13,163 nucleotides of DNA from an uncultured Lachnospiraceae bacterium. GTDB taxonomy: Bacteria; Bacillota; Clostridia; Lachnospirales; Lachnospiraceae. The notes under the pieces were generated by a model. That model did not search any database. It saw only the letters and a program-made list of their open reading frames with translations, and was not told the DNA's origin. Shown one piece after another: positions 1-7,373 of the stretch. A program made the position numbers and the translations under genes. Where the stretch lies: positions 1-13,163 of the forward strand of contig CACZPG010000050.1 of assembly GCA_902782965.1 (NCBI GenBank). Direction: 5' to 3'. The stretch's first letter is position 1; each line of letters starts with the position of its first letter.

Positions 1-567
1 AAGAAAACCAGTATGACTATAGAAGATTATTATCAGCGAAGTACTGATATACGTACAGAATTAATAGACGGAGAATTCTATGATATGTCTTCACCGTCAT
101 TTGCTCACCAGACAATATGTTTTACATTATGTAGTACATTTAATGATTATATAAATAATAATAAAGGCAATTGTATATCAATCATGTCACCTTTTGATGT
201 ACAGATTAAAAACGATGACACAAATATGGTCCAGCCTGATGTAATGATCATATGTGACAAAGATAAGATAAATGATCAGAAAATACAGGGAGCACCGGAT
301 CTCATCGTGGAAGTAGTATCTCCATCTTCAGTGGCGCATGATCGTATCAGAAAGCTTAATCTGTATCTCGACTCAGGAGTTCGGGAATACTGGCTGGTAG
401 ATCCGGTTAATGACGAAATACTCGTTTACAGATTTGAAGAATCTGTTGTACCGGTTAGATATTCCTTTAAAGACAACGTGCCTGTAGGAATATATAGAAA
501 CAAATGTAAGGTCGATTTTAAAGCTATAATGAAACTGATTAATAAATGGTCAAAGACAGAAGAATAG
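1..567 (+). CDS. Uma2-family (DUF820) endonuclease-fold protein, 5' end outside the window
   Basis: Member of the Uma2/DUF820 family, which has a PD-(D/E)XK restriction-endonuclease-like fold; the biological role of most members is unknown. Counting from the Met at base 13, the family landmarks are ELIDGE (residues 16-21), QPD (74-76), PDLIVEVVSPSS (95-106, with likely metal ligands D96 and E100), a basic stretch RIRK (111-114) and YWLVDP (126-131). The C-terminus is complete and ends in TAG. The frame is open from base 1 (K-K-T-S before the Met), and relatives usually have a few residues before the 'TIEDY' segment. The true start is therefore probably upstream of the window, and Met 13 is only the first in-window candidate, with no visible ribosome binding site. 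No toxin, antitoxin or mobile-element partner is visible on this side. Family assignment is firm; activity is inferred. Confidence 0.88.
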   Translation, partial: KKTSMTIEDYYQRSTDIRTELIDGEFYDMSSPSFAHQTICFTLCSTFNDYINNNKGNCISIMSPFDVQIKNDDTNMVQPDVMIICDKDKINDQKIQGAPDLIVEVVSPSSVAHDRIRKLNLYLDSGVREYWLVDPVNDEILVYRFEESVVPVRYSFKDNVPVGIYRNKCKVDFKAIMKLINKWSKTEE

Positions 568-586
568 GTTTAATGTACTAACAAAA

Positions 587-621
587 TAGACCTAAGGATC
601 CTGAGAGAATCCTTAGGTCTA
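587..621 (-). terminator. Intrinsic terminator of the larE-larC operon
   Basis: Perfect 13-bp stem (587-599 with 609-621) and a 9-base loop, in the 57-base gap between the convergent Uma2 and larC genes. Read on the minus strand the hairpin is followed by ATTTTGTTAG, a U-rich tail, so it should terminate larC. On the plus strand no T-tract follows, so it would be a weaker stop for the Uma2 gene. Confidence 0.8.
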
Positions 622-624
622 ATG

Positions 625-1602
625 CTATTCAACTATCATACATCGTACCATTCCCGGTATTTCGTACTCTCTCTTTCCGGCACCAACTCCGCTTCGAACT
701 ATCCGGAAACTCTCCGGAAGAGAATTCGTGGTCATCACCGCTGCTGCAAAAGCAGCGCCTGTAGGAGTTACATATTCTCCCTGACGGCTGGTTATTGAAA
801 GTGGAACCTTCTGCAGCTCTGCAATTTTAAGAACTGCCGGAACAGGTACTGATAACACTCCATGCTGACATCTTACGGTTCCGGTTCCATCAACAAGCCT
901 GGTTATTATTGTTTCATCAATATCATTGTTCTTAACAATATTATCATAGCATACCGAAGCCGCAATAATATCAACTATAGAATCTATCGCACCCACTTCA
1001 TGGAAATGTATCTCATCTATTGAACGACCGTGAACGGAAGACTCTGCTTCGGCAACTATTGTAAATATTCTGATTGCAAGCTCTCGTGCAGAAGCTGTCA
1101 TCTCTGCAGCATTAATTATTTCAATTACATCTGCAAGAGAACGATGAACATGATGATGATCATGGTCATGATGGTTATGATCTTCATGTGAGTGATCATG
1201 ATTATGATCGTGGGAATGCGAATGGGTGTGATCGTGCGTATACTCATGCTCATGTGAATGCTCATGGGTATGATCGTGGGAATGCGAATGATCATGAGAG
1301 TGGTCATGTGAGTGGGTATGCCCGTGTGTTCCTTCTGCTATACCACTACTTTTTTCATGCCCATACAGATACTGCATATCATGATCATGATTATCTTCAT
1401 CAAGTATCACATCGAAATCACAGGCCATTATTCCCGCCTTAGTCACCTGAGAAATCTTATAATCAAATCCACCCATCTTTGATATAAGACTCTCCAGAAC
1501 TTCTTCGAGAACCTCCCGGTCTGCGCCAAGATCCAGAAGAGAAGCTACGACCATATCTCCACTTATTCCTGTATTACATTCTATATAAAGCTTTCTTGCC
1601 AT
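625..1602 (-). CDS. larC: LarC-type nickel insertion protein, LarC1 part only, with a long His-rich insert
   Basis: LarC is the CTP-dependent enzyme that inserts nickel into the pincer cofactor used by lactate racemase LarA and related enzymes. The N-terminus reads YIECNTGISGDM (residues 6-17), the family signature. EIHFHEVGAIDSIVDI (197-212), GTGTVRCQHG (239-248) and YVTPTGAA (277-284) follow, and the protein ends at GVGAG...CMIVE (325). That is about where LarC1 ends; the C-terminal LarC2 part, which binds CTP in Lactobacillus plantarum LarC, is absent. After the TAG stop there are only 57 bases and a terminator, so no downstream larC2 or frameshifted continuation exists here. Residues 72-153 form an insert of alternating His with Asp, Ser, Thr or Glu (31 His within 93-153), probably nickel-binding or nickel-storing. 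The start has GGAG seven bases upstream. The gene lies 16 bases after larE and is probably cotranscribed with it. Confidence 0.9.
   Translation of the reverse strand: MARKLYIECNTGISGDMVVASLLDLGADREVLEEVLESLISKMGGFDYKISQVTKAGIMACDFDVILDEDNHDHDMQYLYGHEKSSGIAEGTHGHTHSHDHSHDHSHSHDHTHEHSHEHEYTHDHTHSHSHDHNHDHSHEDHNHHDHDHHHVHRSLADVIEIINAAEMTASARELAIRIFTIVAEAESSVHGRSIDEIHFHEVGAIDSIVDIIAASVCYDNIVKNNDIDETIITRLVDGTGTVRCQHGVLSVPVPAVLKIAELQKVPLSITSRQGEYVTPTGAAFAAAVMTTNSLPESFRIVRSGVGAGKREYEIPGMVRCMIVE
1203..1290. repeat. 22-bp exact direct repeat inside the His-rich part of larC
   Basis: The same 22 bases occur at 1203-1224 and 1269-1290, 66 bases (22 codons) apart, so the repeat is in frame. The surrounding 1145-1325 stretch is built from variants of CAT/CAC plus GAT/AGT/GAG codons on the minus strand. 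It looks like in-frame expansion of a low-complexity metal-binding segment, and length variation between strains would be expected. Confidence 0.8.
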
Positions 1603-1618
1603 ACTAAATCTCCATAAA

Positions 1619-2455
1619 TTACAAAAGTACTTCGTTCATGGATCCTGTTCTGAATCCTTCCATATCCATTGAAATATAATCAAAGCCCAAAGCCTTGAAA
1701 CCTTCAACTATTTCTTCCCTGCATTTCAGAAGATGTTCCATATCTTCTCCGGGAATCTCTATTCTTGCTATATAGTATTTAGAATTATTATTCTCACGAA
1801 TTCCTTCATGAATTCTGACTCTGAGCTGGGAGAAGCCCTTCTCCAGAAGAAGCTTCTCAGCCTCATCTACCATTTTAAGCTTCTCCTCACTTATCTCTTC
1901 TCCATAAACAAATCTTGAAGCAAGACAGGCAAAGCTTGGTTTATCCCAGGTTGAAAGTCCCAGATTATGTGACAGCTGCCTTATATCATCCTTAGTCAGG
2001 CCGGCCTCTCTAAGAGGACTCTTGATTCCAAGTTCATTAATAGCTTTAAGACCCGGACGATAATCTCCCTCATCATCAATATTGGAGCCTTCAGCTATAT
2101 CACGTATACCTTTTACAGATGCAGCCTTGATAATCTCCGAAAAAACCGACTTCTTACAAAGATAACAACGGTCTGAAGGATTACCTCTGAAGCCCGGAAT
2201 CTCCAGGTCATTACATTTAACTTCAATTCTTTCAATCCCTTCCGTCGCACAGAAATCTTCAGAAGCAATTCTTTCCCTCTCCGGGAATACTTCAGAATTG
2301 ATTGTTATGGCTATGCATTTATCCCCCATAACATCATGAGCAACCTTAAGCAGAAAGGTTGAATCCACGCCTCCCGAAAATGCAACCGCAAGAGAAACAT
2401 AAGATCTTAAAATATTTATCAGCTTATTATATTTATATGAAATATCTTCTCTCAT
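1619..2455 (-). CDS. larE: ATP-dependent sacrificial sulfur transferase LarE
   Basis: LarE activates the pyridinium dicarboxylate precursor with ATP and supplies the sulfur atoms that become thiocarboxylates in the nickel-pincer cofactor. The PP-loop SGGVDS is at residues 27-32. The family motif RCYLCK follows at 96-101, and KPSFACLASR at 172-181 puts Cys177 in line with the Cys176 of Lactobacillus plantarum LarE that gives up its sulfur. The length (278 aa) is normal for the family. The start ATG has an AAGGG site six bases upstream. It is the first gene of a larE-larC operon; larB and larA, the other usual members, are not in the window. Cys97 and Cys100 are also present. Some LarE proteins use three cysteines for an iron-sulfur cluster instead of sacrificing one, but I cannot decide from sequence alone which class this is. 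Confidence 0.94.
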   Translation of the reverse strand: MREDISYKYNKLINILRSYVSLAVAFSGGVDSTFLLKVAHDVMGDKCIAITINSEVFPERERIASEDFCATEGIERIEVKCNDLEIPGFRGNPSDRCYLCKKSVFSEIIKAASVKGIRDIAEGSNIDDEGDYRPGLKAINELGIKSPLREAGLTKDDIRQLSHNLGLSTWDKPSFACLASRFVYGEEISEEKLKMVDEAEKLLLEKGFSQLRVRIHEGIRENNNSKYYIARIEIPGEDMEHLLKCREEIVEGFKALGFDYISMDMEGFRTGSMNEVLL

Positions 2456-2513
2456 AATTAACCCTTATTCCTTTTTTATTTATTTTATTCCATTTGCTAT
2501 ACGTGTACAGAGA

Positions 2514-2541
2514 ATCATATTGGGAAAAACTATATTTACAA
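2514..2541 (-). promoter_or_regulatory. Possible sigma-A-type promoter of larE
   Basis: On the minus strand, TTGTAA (2541-2536, 4/6 match to the -35 consensus), a 16-base spacer, then TATGAT (2519-2514, 5/6 match to the -10). It lies about 60 bases upstream of the larE start and downstream of the terminator of the preceding gene pair, as expected for an independent lar promoter. No recognisable nickel-regulator site was seen. Confidence 0.4.
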
Positions 2542-2570
2542 TAAGTCTGCACTTACTGTACTTACAGAAA

Positions 2571-2595
2571 GAAGCCTGCCAAATAAGCAGGCTTC
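2571..2595 (-). terminator. Intrinsic terminator after the small membrane protein pair
   Basis: Perfect 9-bp stem GAAGCCTGC (2571-2579) with GCAGGCTTC (2587-2595) and a 7-base loop. On the minus strand it is followed by TTTCTGT. It lies 23 bases past the stop of the gene at 2619 and before the larE promoter candidate, so it separates the membrane pair from the lar genes. Confidence 0.78.
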
Positions 2596-2618
2596 CTAAA
2601 TGCCAGACAGTTTCTCAA

Positions 2619-2927
2619 TTATTTCTTTTTGAGTACTTCTCTCACTGTTCCGGATGGATCAGTAATAAGCATTCTTACAATCCAGATAACAAGTGCAACT
2701 GCAATAACGGATAATCCGAGAAATGCATCATTAAGCATATCCATCGGAGCCTGATTGAAATACTCTCCCCTGAGCTCACTGTATTCAAATATAGCATCCA
2801 CAAGCCACATTATTGAGGCACCCCAGAACATAAATGCAAGCACTTCCAGCTGAAGCTTCGGATTTCTGAGGGTATACCATTTATAAGTAACGAATACAGC
2901 GGCAAATATAGTTATAAGTAAAGTCAT
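2619..2927 (-). CDS. Small three-helix membrane protein (second of a paralogous pair), unknown function
   Basis: I do not recognise a named family. The 102-aa protein has a hydrophobic start (residues about 2-18), a second helix containing FWGASIMWLVDAIF (about 34-47), a loop with several acidic residues, and a third helix at about 68-88, followed by a short basic tail ending KKK. The central WGASI segment and the general layout match the protein encoded just upstream (WGGSI there), so the two appear to be diverged copies. The start overlaps the upstream stop by one base (TAATG), and AAGGAG lies ten bases before it, which points to translational coupling and perhaps a heteromeric complex. The partner and substrate are unknown. 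It is followed by its own terminator, so it is not clearly part of the lar operon. Confidence 0.75.
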   Translation of the reverse strand: MTLLITIFAAVFVTYKWYTLRNPKLQLEVLAFMFWGASIMWLVDAIFEYSELRGEYFNQAPMDMLNDAFLGLSVIAVALVIWIVRMLITDPSGTVREVLKKK

Positions 2928-3337
2928 TATACCTGTACTCCTTCCTCACTATTTATCTTCTTCTCCATCATGCTTGTAACAACACATATAATACCCCAGA
3001 CAAGAGTCACAAGAACAGCCATTGTTACCCCGACTGTAGACATTTCATGAAGCATCTCATACATATCAGCTTTGTCAGCCATCGCAGTAAGAAATGGAGG
3101 GAACGGCTGAACCTCTCCATGCCAAACATGTTCAAACAGAAGAAGAATTGATCCTCCCCAGAGCATATATGTCAGCCATCTTAATTTACGAGTGAACGGA
3201 ATATGGAAAGAATCCTTCTCTGTTACCTCTTCCTTCACATCACCACTTTCAACTTTTACGCTATCCTTTTTCTCTGCTATTTTTTCAACAGCAGTAACTA
3301 CAACAGCCTCAGCTGCAGGTACTAGAAAACATGCCAT
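2927..3337 (-). CDS. Small membrane protein (first of a paralogous pair), unknown function
   Basis: A 136-aa protein with no family I can name. It opens with MACFLVPAAEAVVVTAV, a short hydrophobic stretch, then a charged Lys/Glu-rich segment (about 18-46). A helix containing YMLWGGSILLLFEHVWHGE (about 57-75) follows, and a last helix at about 99-122. The WGGSI segment and the order helix/acidic loop/helix parallel the downstream protein. The His-Glu-rich end of the middle helix (FEHVWHGE) could bind a metal, but that is speculation. The start ATG has AAAGGAG eight bases upstream. The stop codon overlaps the next start by one base, so the two are made together. Confidence 0.75.
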   Translation of the reverse strand: MACFLVPAAEAVVVTAVEKIAEKKDSVKVESGDVKEEVTEKDSFHIPFTRKLRWLTYMLWGGSILLLFEHVWHGEVQPFPPFLTAMADKADMYEMLHEMSTVGVTMAVLVTLVWGIICVVTSMMEKKINSEEGVQV

Positions 3338-3455
3338 ATTGCAAACTCCTTTCTACTACTTAAACATTTGCCACAAAACGGAATATTGACAGGTCACTCA
3401 TATTTATTTTTATGATACTACATAATTCTTCAAAAGAATAGAATTTATTTATCAT

Positions 3456-4241
3456 CTATTGACTAATTTTTGTTATTTCCAACAGGTCTTTCACAACTTC
3501 ACCGGCTATTATAAGTCCTGCAGCAGAAGGAACAAATGCAACCGATCCGGGAACTGCTTTTTTTCTTTTTGATTCCGGAGAAATTTCTGATTTTTCTTCT
3601 AAAGTATTTGTATTCCCTTCCGATAACTCTTCCGCTCCGGAATTAACTTCGGGAGTTATACTTTCCTCAGTCGAATACACACATTTCAGCTTCTTAATTC
3701 CACGCTTCCTTAATTCTCTCCTCATTACCTTGGCAAGCGGACAAATACTCGTCTTATATATATCAGCCACCTGAAATTTTGTAGGATCGAGTTTATTCCC
3801 CGCTCACATCGAACTGATAATCGGAGTACCGGCAGCATTCGCTGCCATTATCAAAGATATCTTGGCAGTAACAGTATCCACTGCATCAACCACATAATCA
3901 TACTGAGTAAAGTCAAATTCCGAAGCATTCTCCGGAAGGAAGAAGCATTCTCTGGTAATAACCTCTGCCGAAGGATTTATATCCAGTATCCTTTCCTTCA
4001 TAACCTCAGTCTTGTATCTTCCAATTGTACTTTGCAGAGCTATAATCTGTCTGTTGATATTAGATCTGCTGACTCTGTCCGAATCCACAAGCTCCAGATG
4101 ACCTATTCCCGTACGGGCAAGAGCTTCTGTCACATATCCACCTACCCCGCCTATTCCGAAAATTATGACTCTGGCCGAAGCAAGTTTTTCTATATTATTT
4201 TCTCCCAGCAGAAGTGCTGAACGTTCTGTTTCTTCTCGCAT
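3456..4241 (-). pseudogene. tcdA: tRNA threonylcarbamoyladenosine dehydratase TcdA, interrupted by one in-frame TGA
   Basis: TcdA (ThiF/E1-like) uses ATP to cyclise t6A at position 37 of ANN-decoding tRNAs to ct6A. Residues 1-145 carry the nucleotide-binding loop GIGGVGG (29-35), D53/D55, SNINRQ (60-65), K77 and VVDAVD (117-122). The frame stops at TGA (3806-3804) straight after IISSM. The next codons continue in the same frame as AGNKLDPTKFQ, then VADIYKTSICPLAKVMRRELRKRG (from 3770), and PGSVAFVPSAAGLIIAGEV near the C-terminus. Family members read SSMGAGNK here, so TGA stands where Gly is expected; one base (GGA to TGA, base 3806) explains it. Read through, the protein would be about 261 residues, a normal length. 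The rest of the frame is undamaged, which suggests a very recent nonsense mutation or a sequencing error. The gene sits 36 bases behind the amidase fusion, apparently last in that operon. GTG at 3770 could restart translation, but no ribosome binding site precedes it. Confidence 0.85.
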
Positions 4242-4277
4242 TATCTTTATTAAATCCTATTATGATGTCATATGAAA

Positions 4278-5948
4278 TCAGTTCCAGTATTCGTATACCG
4301 TCTTGGCTATCTTCTTAATAGTTTCCCGACCGGAGGCAGTATCCTTCAGCTGACTGAGCAGAACACATAGAATAATATCTGATTTCTCACCATATATTAT
4401 TGCAACATCATGCTCTACATCATCCAGTTCACCGGTCTTATTTGCAACTACGATTCCGGACGGAATTCCGGATGGAATCTTTCCAACTCTTTCCTGCTGC
4501 TTCATATAAGAAAGAATCTTGTCTGCACCTGTAAATTCGTTCTTATATATCTTCTCCAGATAATCTCCGACTTCAGCTACGGTAGTATAATTCTCCCGAC
4601 CAGAGCTGAAATCCAGCATCAGTCTGCCCATATTGGTTTCCGTATATCCCATGGAACTGATAAATTCATTTACAACCTTCATTCCTTCATCAGCACTTCC
4701 ATAGCCCAGCATCTTAACAAGCTGATTAGTACTGTCGTTATCACTGACAGTAATCATACTCTTTATCAGAGATTCTATGCTCTCTTCGGAATTACCTGCA
4801 AGCGTAAGCTGCTCCATATTCTTATATACAGCTCCTGCAACAAACAGCTTAATAACACTTGCTGAACGGTGGGTATCGGCAGTAAGATCAATAGTCTCAT
4901 CTGTAGTCAGATTTCTGGCATAGGCTGAGCAGACAGCTCCCTTATCCCGTTCTTCCTCAAGAATAGCATCAATCTTCTCCTTAAGTTCACCGCCTATTTC
5001 ATTATGTTCAGCATTTCCTGCTTCTCCGGCATCAGGAGTATCAGAGAAACCATAATATTTATTAATTCCATTTACAATTCCTTTGACCATCTTCTTCTGA
5101 TACTCAGGTTCCTGCATGTTATAGTCATCCTGCTGATTGGTCATGAAGCCCATCTCCAGAATCATTACCGGAACCTTACTCCAGTTAATACCGGTCATAT
5201 CATCTGTTTCCTGAATTCCGATTTTGCTCATGCCGGTGCTCGCACAATACTCATCCAGAACACAACTTGCAAGAGCATGACTGTCCTCATATAGATTTCC
5301 AACATCAGGATTAGATGCAGATCCAATCATTGCAAGAGCTCCATGCTGACTCGAATCATCACTTCCATTTGCATGGATTCTGATAGAAATATTTGCACCT
5401 GAATCATTTGCAAGGCAGGCTCTTTCCTTATTACTGATGGCAGTATCATTATTCTCTCTTGTCATAATAACCTTATAGCCCTGCTCCTGAAGTCGGTTTC
5501 TGAGCATAAGGGAAATGTCAAGATTAAGCTGATACTCCGGTACTCCGGTATATCTTCCGGAGGTACCTCCCGTTGCTTTCATCTTGGTCTCAGAGGAGCT
5601 TGGTGCTATTGGCTCCGAAGCACTCATATCCACATTCGGACCCTGATGACCGGGATCAATAGAAATGAGAATTTTATTCTTCGGATTCTCCTTCGGAACT
5701 GCATCCTCAGGAGTTGCCTCTTCAGGTTCTTCCTCCTCAGCTTCCTCTTCTGCTTCCTCGATTGCATTATTAATAGTGGCCACATCCGGCGTGGCCACTT
5801 CTTCTTCAATAGTTAATTCTTCTGTAACGACTTCTGTATCTGTTCCCCTGGTTTTCTGAAAATAAATCATTCCCAAAAGTAGTATAGCAACAGTCAGGAC
5901 TGCAAACAGAAGGGATACACATACAGTAACCAGCAGTTTATTCTTCAT
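4278..5948 (-). CDS. Membrane-anchored fusion of N-acetylmuramoyl-L-alanine amidase and class A beta-lactamase-like serine hydrolase
   Basis: A 556-aa envelope protein. Residues 5-30 are a membrane anchor. An acidic Glu/Pro linker (37-90) leads to an Amidase_3 zinc hydrolase (91-301) that should cut the bond between MurNAc and L-Ala in peptidoglycan: DPGHQG with H101, E138 in VPEYQLNLD, H192 in RIHANG and E265 in ILEMGFMT are the expected zinc ligands and catalytic Glu. A short linker joins a class A beta-lactamase/PBP-like domain (about 320-556) with SVIK (S364, K367), SDN (402-404) and KTG (504-506). I see no clear Glu166-type E-x-x-L-N in the omega-loop region (about 436-456), so true beta-lactamase activity is doubtful; a carboxypeptidase or other peptidoglycan-peptide role is more likely. 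The start is preceded by AAGGAAG and lies 15 bases behind the YARHG gene. TGA stop. The domain assignments are firm, the joint role is inferred. Confidence 0.9.
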   Translation of the reverse strand: MKNKLLVTVCVSLLFAVLTVAILLLGMIYFQKTRGTDTEVVTEELTIEEEVATPDVATINNAIEEAEEEAEEEEPEEATPEDAVPKENPKNKILISIDPGHQGPNVDMSASEPIAPSSSETKMKATGGTSGRYTGVPEYQLNLDISLMLRNRLQEQGYKVIMTRENNDTAISNKERACLANDSGANISIRIHANGSDDSSQHGALAMIGSASNPDVGNLYEDSHALASCVLDEYCASTGMSKIGIQETDDMTGINWSKVPVMILEMGFMTNQQDDYNMQEPEYQKKMVKGIVNGINKYYGFSDTPDAGEAGNAEHNEIGGELKEKIDAILEEERDKGAVCSAYARNLTTDETIDLTADTHRSASVIKLFVAGAVYKNMEQLTLAGNSEESIESLIKSMITVSDNDSTNQLVKMLGYGSADEGMKVVNEFISSMGYTETNMGRLMLDFSSGRENYTTVAEVGDYLEKIYKNEFTGADKILSYMKQQERVGKIPSGIPSGIVVANKTGELDDVEHDVAIIYGEKSDIILCVLLSQLKDTASGRETIKKIAKTVYEYWN

Positions 5949-5963
5949 TAATCTTTATCTTCC

Positions 5964-7361
5964 TTACTGATCCAGTTTATAACCATTAGGATCAAGTGAA
6001 TATTCTCTGTCACTCAGCAGACTTGCATTAGCACTTTCTATTGAAGACAGATAGCTCTGTTTGAAATCATCAGGATCAATAGTACCTTCATACCAGGACT
6101 TGGAATTAAAATAATTCTGAAGCTCTTTTGAAGCGAATTTTCTTCCATGTCTTGCATAGATTTCATTCTTTGCATAATTAACTTCGCGAAGACTTAAATC
6201 TTCAATATCTGAAAGTGAAAGCTTTCTTACGTCACTATCAGGAATAATATAATCTCCGTTCTTGGCTACCTTCTTTTGCAGAGTAATATCTTTACCCTTT
6301 GCATCATATATATTATCAACTCGAATGAATACTCTCTCGTCTTCAATATATCCTTTTCCGGTAACATTGATTTCATCACCGATTTCTGCATAATCATAAA
6401 TCGGCTCATCCCATTTACTCAGGTCAAGTCTTGCACTTCTTACTCCGTCAACATATACATCTCCATCCTGGAAACTGAGCTTATCTCCCCAGCTGATAAT
6501 GATATATCCGTCAGTATTCTTCTCAAGACTGCCCTTCATATCCAGGAAATCATCTTTTCCAAGATCATAATCGGCTTCAGGATGCTCTTCTTCCTCATCT
6601 TCGTCATCCTCTTCTTCAGTCTCAGCCTCAGTCTGCTCTTCGGCTTCAGCCTTTTCCTCGCTGACTTCCTCAGTGGTCACTTCATCGGCTTTATCCTTCT
6701 CATCATCCCGGTCATCGTCCCGGTCTATATTCTGTGAAACCTGAGTAGGATTAATTATAGTCTTGTAAATAAATACAAAACCAAGTCCGGCAAGAAGTGC
6801 TGCAAGAACACATATGATTATTATAAGCGCTATCCTTCCTGACGAATCTTCTGATTGAGAAGCCGCTCCTCCTCCGGATGGACGACTGTAGTTACTCTGA
6901 ACACCACTCGGTCTTCCCTGGTTCTGATAACCACCCAGATTTCTGTTATGGTTTCCGGAATTCTGGTAACTATTATGATTTCCGGAATTCTGATAACTGT
7001 GCTGGTTTCCGGAATTCTGATAACCGGATTGATTCATAGAAGAGTTATTACCCTGAAAACCAGCCTGATTATTCTGTCTGAAATCATTGATAGGCATAGT
7101 CGGCTCATCATACTCATCAATATTCTGCGGCATTTGCGGATTACGCAGATTCTGAGTACCGCCGGAAGCTGCCGGCTGAATTCCCTGTCCTACCTTTGTA
7201 CCACATGAGGTACAGAATACAGAACCCGGTGGAAGCTGTTTTCCGCAATTTGTACAGAAGCCGGCCATTCCCGAAGACTCCGTACTCTCCTGTTTCTTAC
7301 CACAGACCGTGCAGAACACCGAACCTGCAGCGATTTCCGAATTACAATAAATACATTTCAT
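5964..7361 (-). CDS. Zinc-ribbon, single-pass membrane protein with C-terminal YARHG domain
   Basis: A 465-aa protein with two zinc ribbons in the cytoplasmic part (C3, C6, C17, C20 and C36, C39, C50, C53). A Gln/Asn/Gly/Ser-rich low-complexity linker with tandem YQNSGN units (about 114-145) follows, then a membrane helix (about 177-200) and an extremely acidic stalk (about 214-270). The outer part ends in a YARHG domain (about 383-450, motif YARHG at 402-406), a small extracellular module often found in wall-associated bacterial proteins. I place the start at 7361 rather than 7367: GAGG is 8 bases from it but only 2 from the earlier ATG, and it makes the first ribbon's cysteine spacing identical to that of the upstream gene (C3, C6, C17, C20). 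The gap to the upstream stop is 12 bases. The layout resembles TcaA/YvbJ-type envelope proteins; the ligand is unknown. Confidence 0.85.
   Translation of the reverse strand: MKCIYCNSEIAAGSVFCTVCGKKQESTESSGMAGFCTNCGKQLPPGSVFCTSCGTKVGQGIQPAASGGTQNLRNPQMPQNIDEYDEPTMPINDFRQNNQAGFQGNNSSMNQSGYQNSGNQHSYQNSGNHNSYQNSGNHNRNLGGYQNQGRPSGVQSNYSRPSGGGAASQSEDSSGRIALIIIICVLAALLAGLGFVFIYKTIINPTQVSQNIDRDDDRDDEKDKADEVTTEEVSEEKAEAEEQTEAETEEEDDEDEEEEHPEADYDLGKDDFLDMKGSLEKNTDGYIIISWGDKLSFQDGDVYVDGVRSARLDLSKWDEPIYDYAEIGDEINVTGKGYIEDERVFIRVDNIYDAKGKDITLQKKVAKNGDYIIPDSDVRKLSLSDIEDLSLREVNYAKNEIYARHGRKFASKELQNYFNSKSWYEGTIDPDDFKQSYLSSIESANASLLSDREYSLDPNGYKLDQ
6952..7032. repeat. Three tandem 27-bp repeats in the Q/N-rich linker of the YARHG gene
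   Basis: Units start at 6952, 6979 and 7006; each begins TTTCCGGAATTCTG (plus strand) and the third diverges near its end. On the coding strand each unit encodes nine residues around YQNSGN. Copy number is likely to vary between strains and changes only the linker length between zinc ribbons and membrane helix. Confidence 0.85.
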
Positions 7362-7373
7362 ATTCATTCCCTC

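Noticed and set aside
1..567. Uma2 gene as part of a transposon or defence island
   Set aside because: No transposase, inverted repeats, restriction-modification or toxin-antitoxin partner is visible in the window.
1145..1325. CRISPR-like or other non-coding repeat array
   Set aside because: The repeats are in-frame His-rich codons inside larC, irregular in spacing and without unique spacers.
1188..1442. 84-codon plus-strand open frame over larC
   Set aside because: It is the antisense image of the His-rich low-complexity region and has no ribosome binding site.
3425..3439. Terminator for tcdA formed by ATTCTT/AAGAAT
   Set aside because: Only 6 AT-rich base pairs with a 3-base loop; too weak to call, so the end of the long minus-strand transcript is left open.
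3804..3806. UGA in tcdA read as selenocysteine or as glycine under an alternative code
   Set aside because: Family members have Gly, not Cys, at this position, and no convincing SECIS-like hairpin was seen just downstream. Neighbouring genes end in TGA, so the standard meaning of stop holds.
3770..3806. Frameshift between two halves of tcdA
   Set aside because: The downstream part is in the same frame as the upstream part; a single nonsense codon explains the break without any insertion or deletion.
4410..4865. 151-codon plus-strand open frame inside the amidase fusion gene
   Set aside because: Antisense to the serine hydrolase domain, with no start signal or recognisable motif.
4278..5300. 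Beta-lactam resistance gene
   Set aside because: The domain has SxxK, SDN and KTG but no recognisable Glu166 motif, and it is fused to a wall amidase; a wall-related role fits better than antibiotic resistance.
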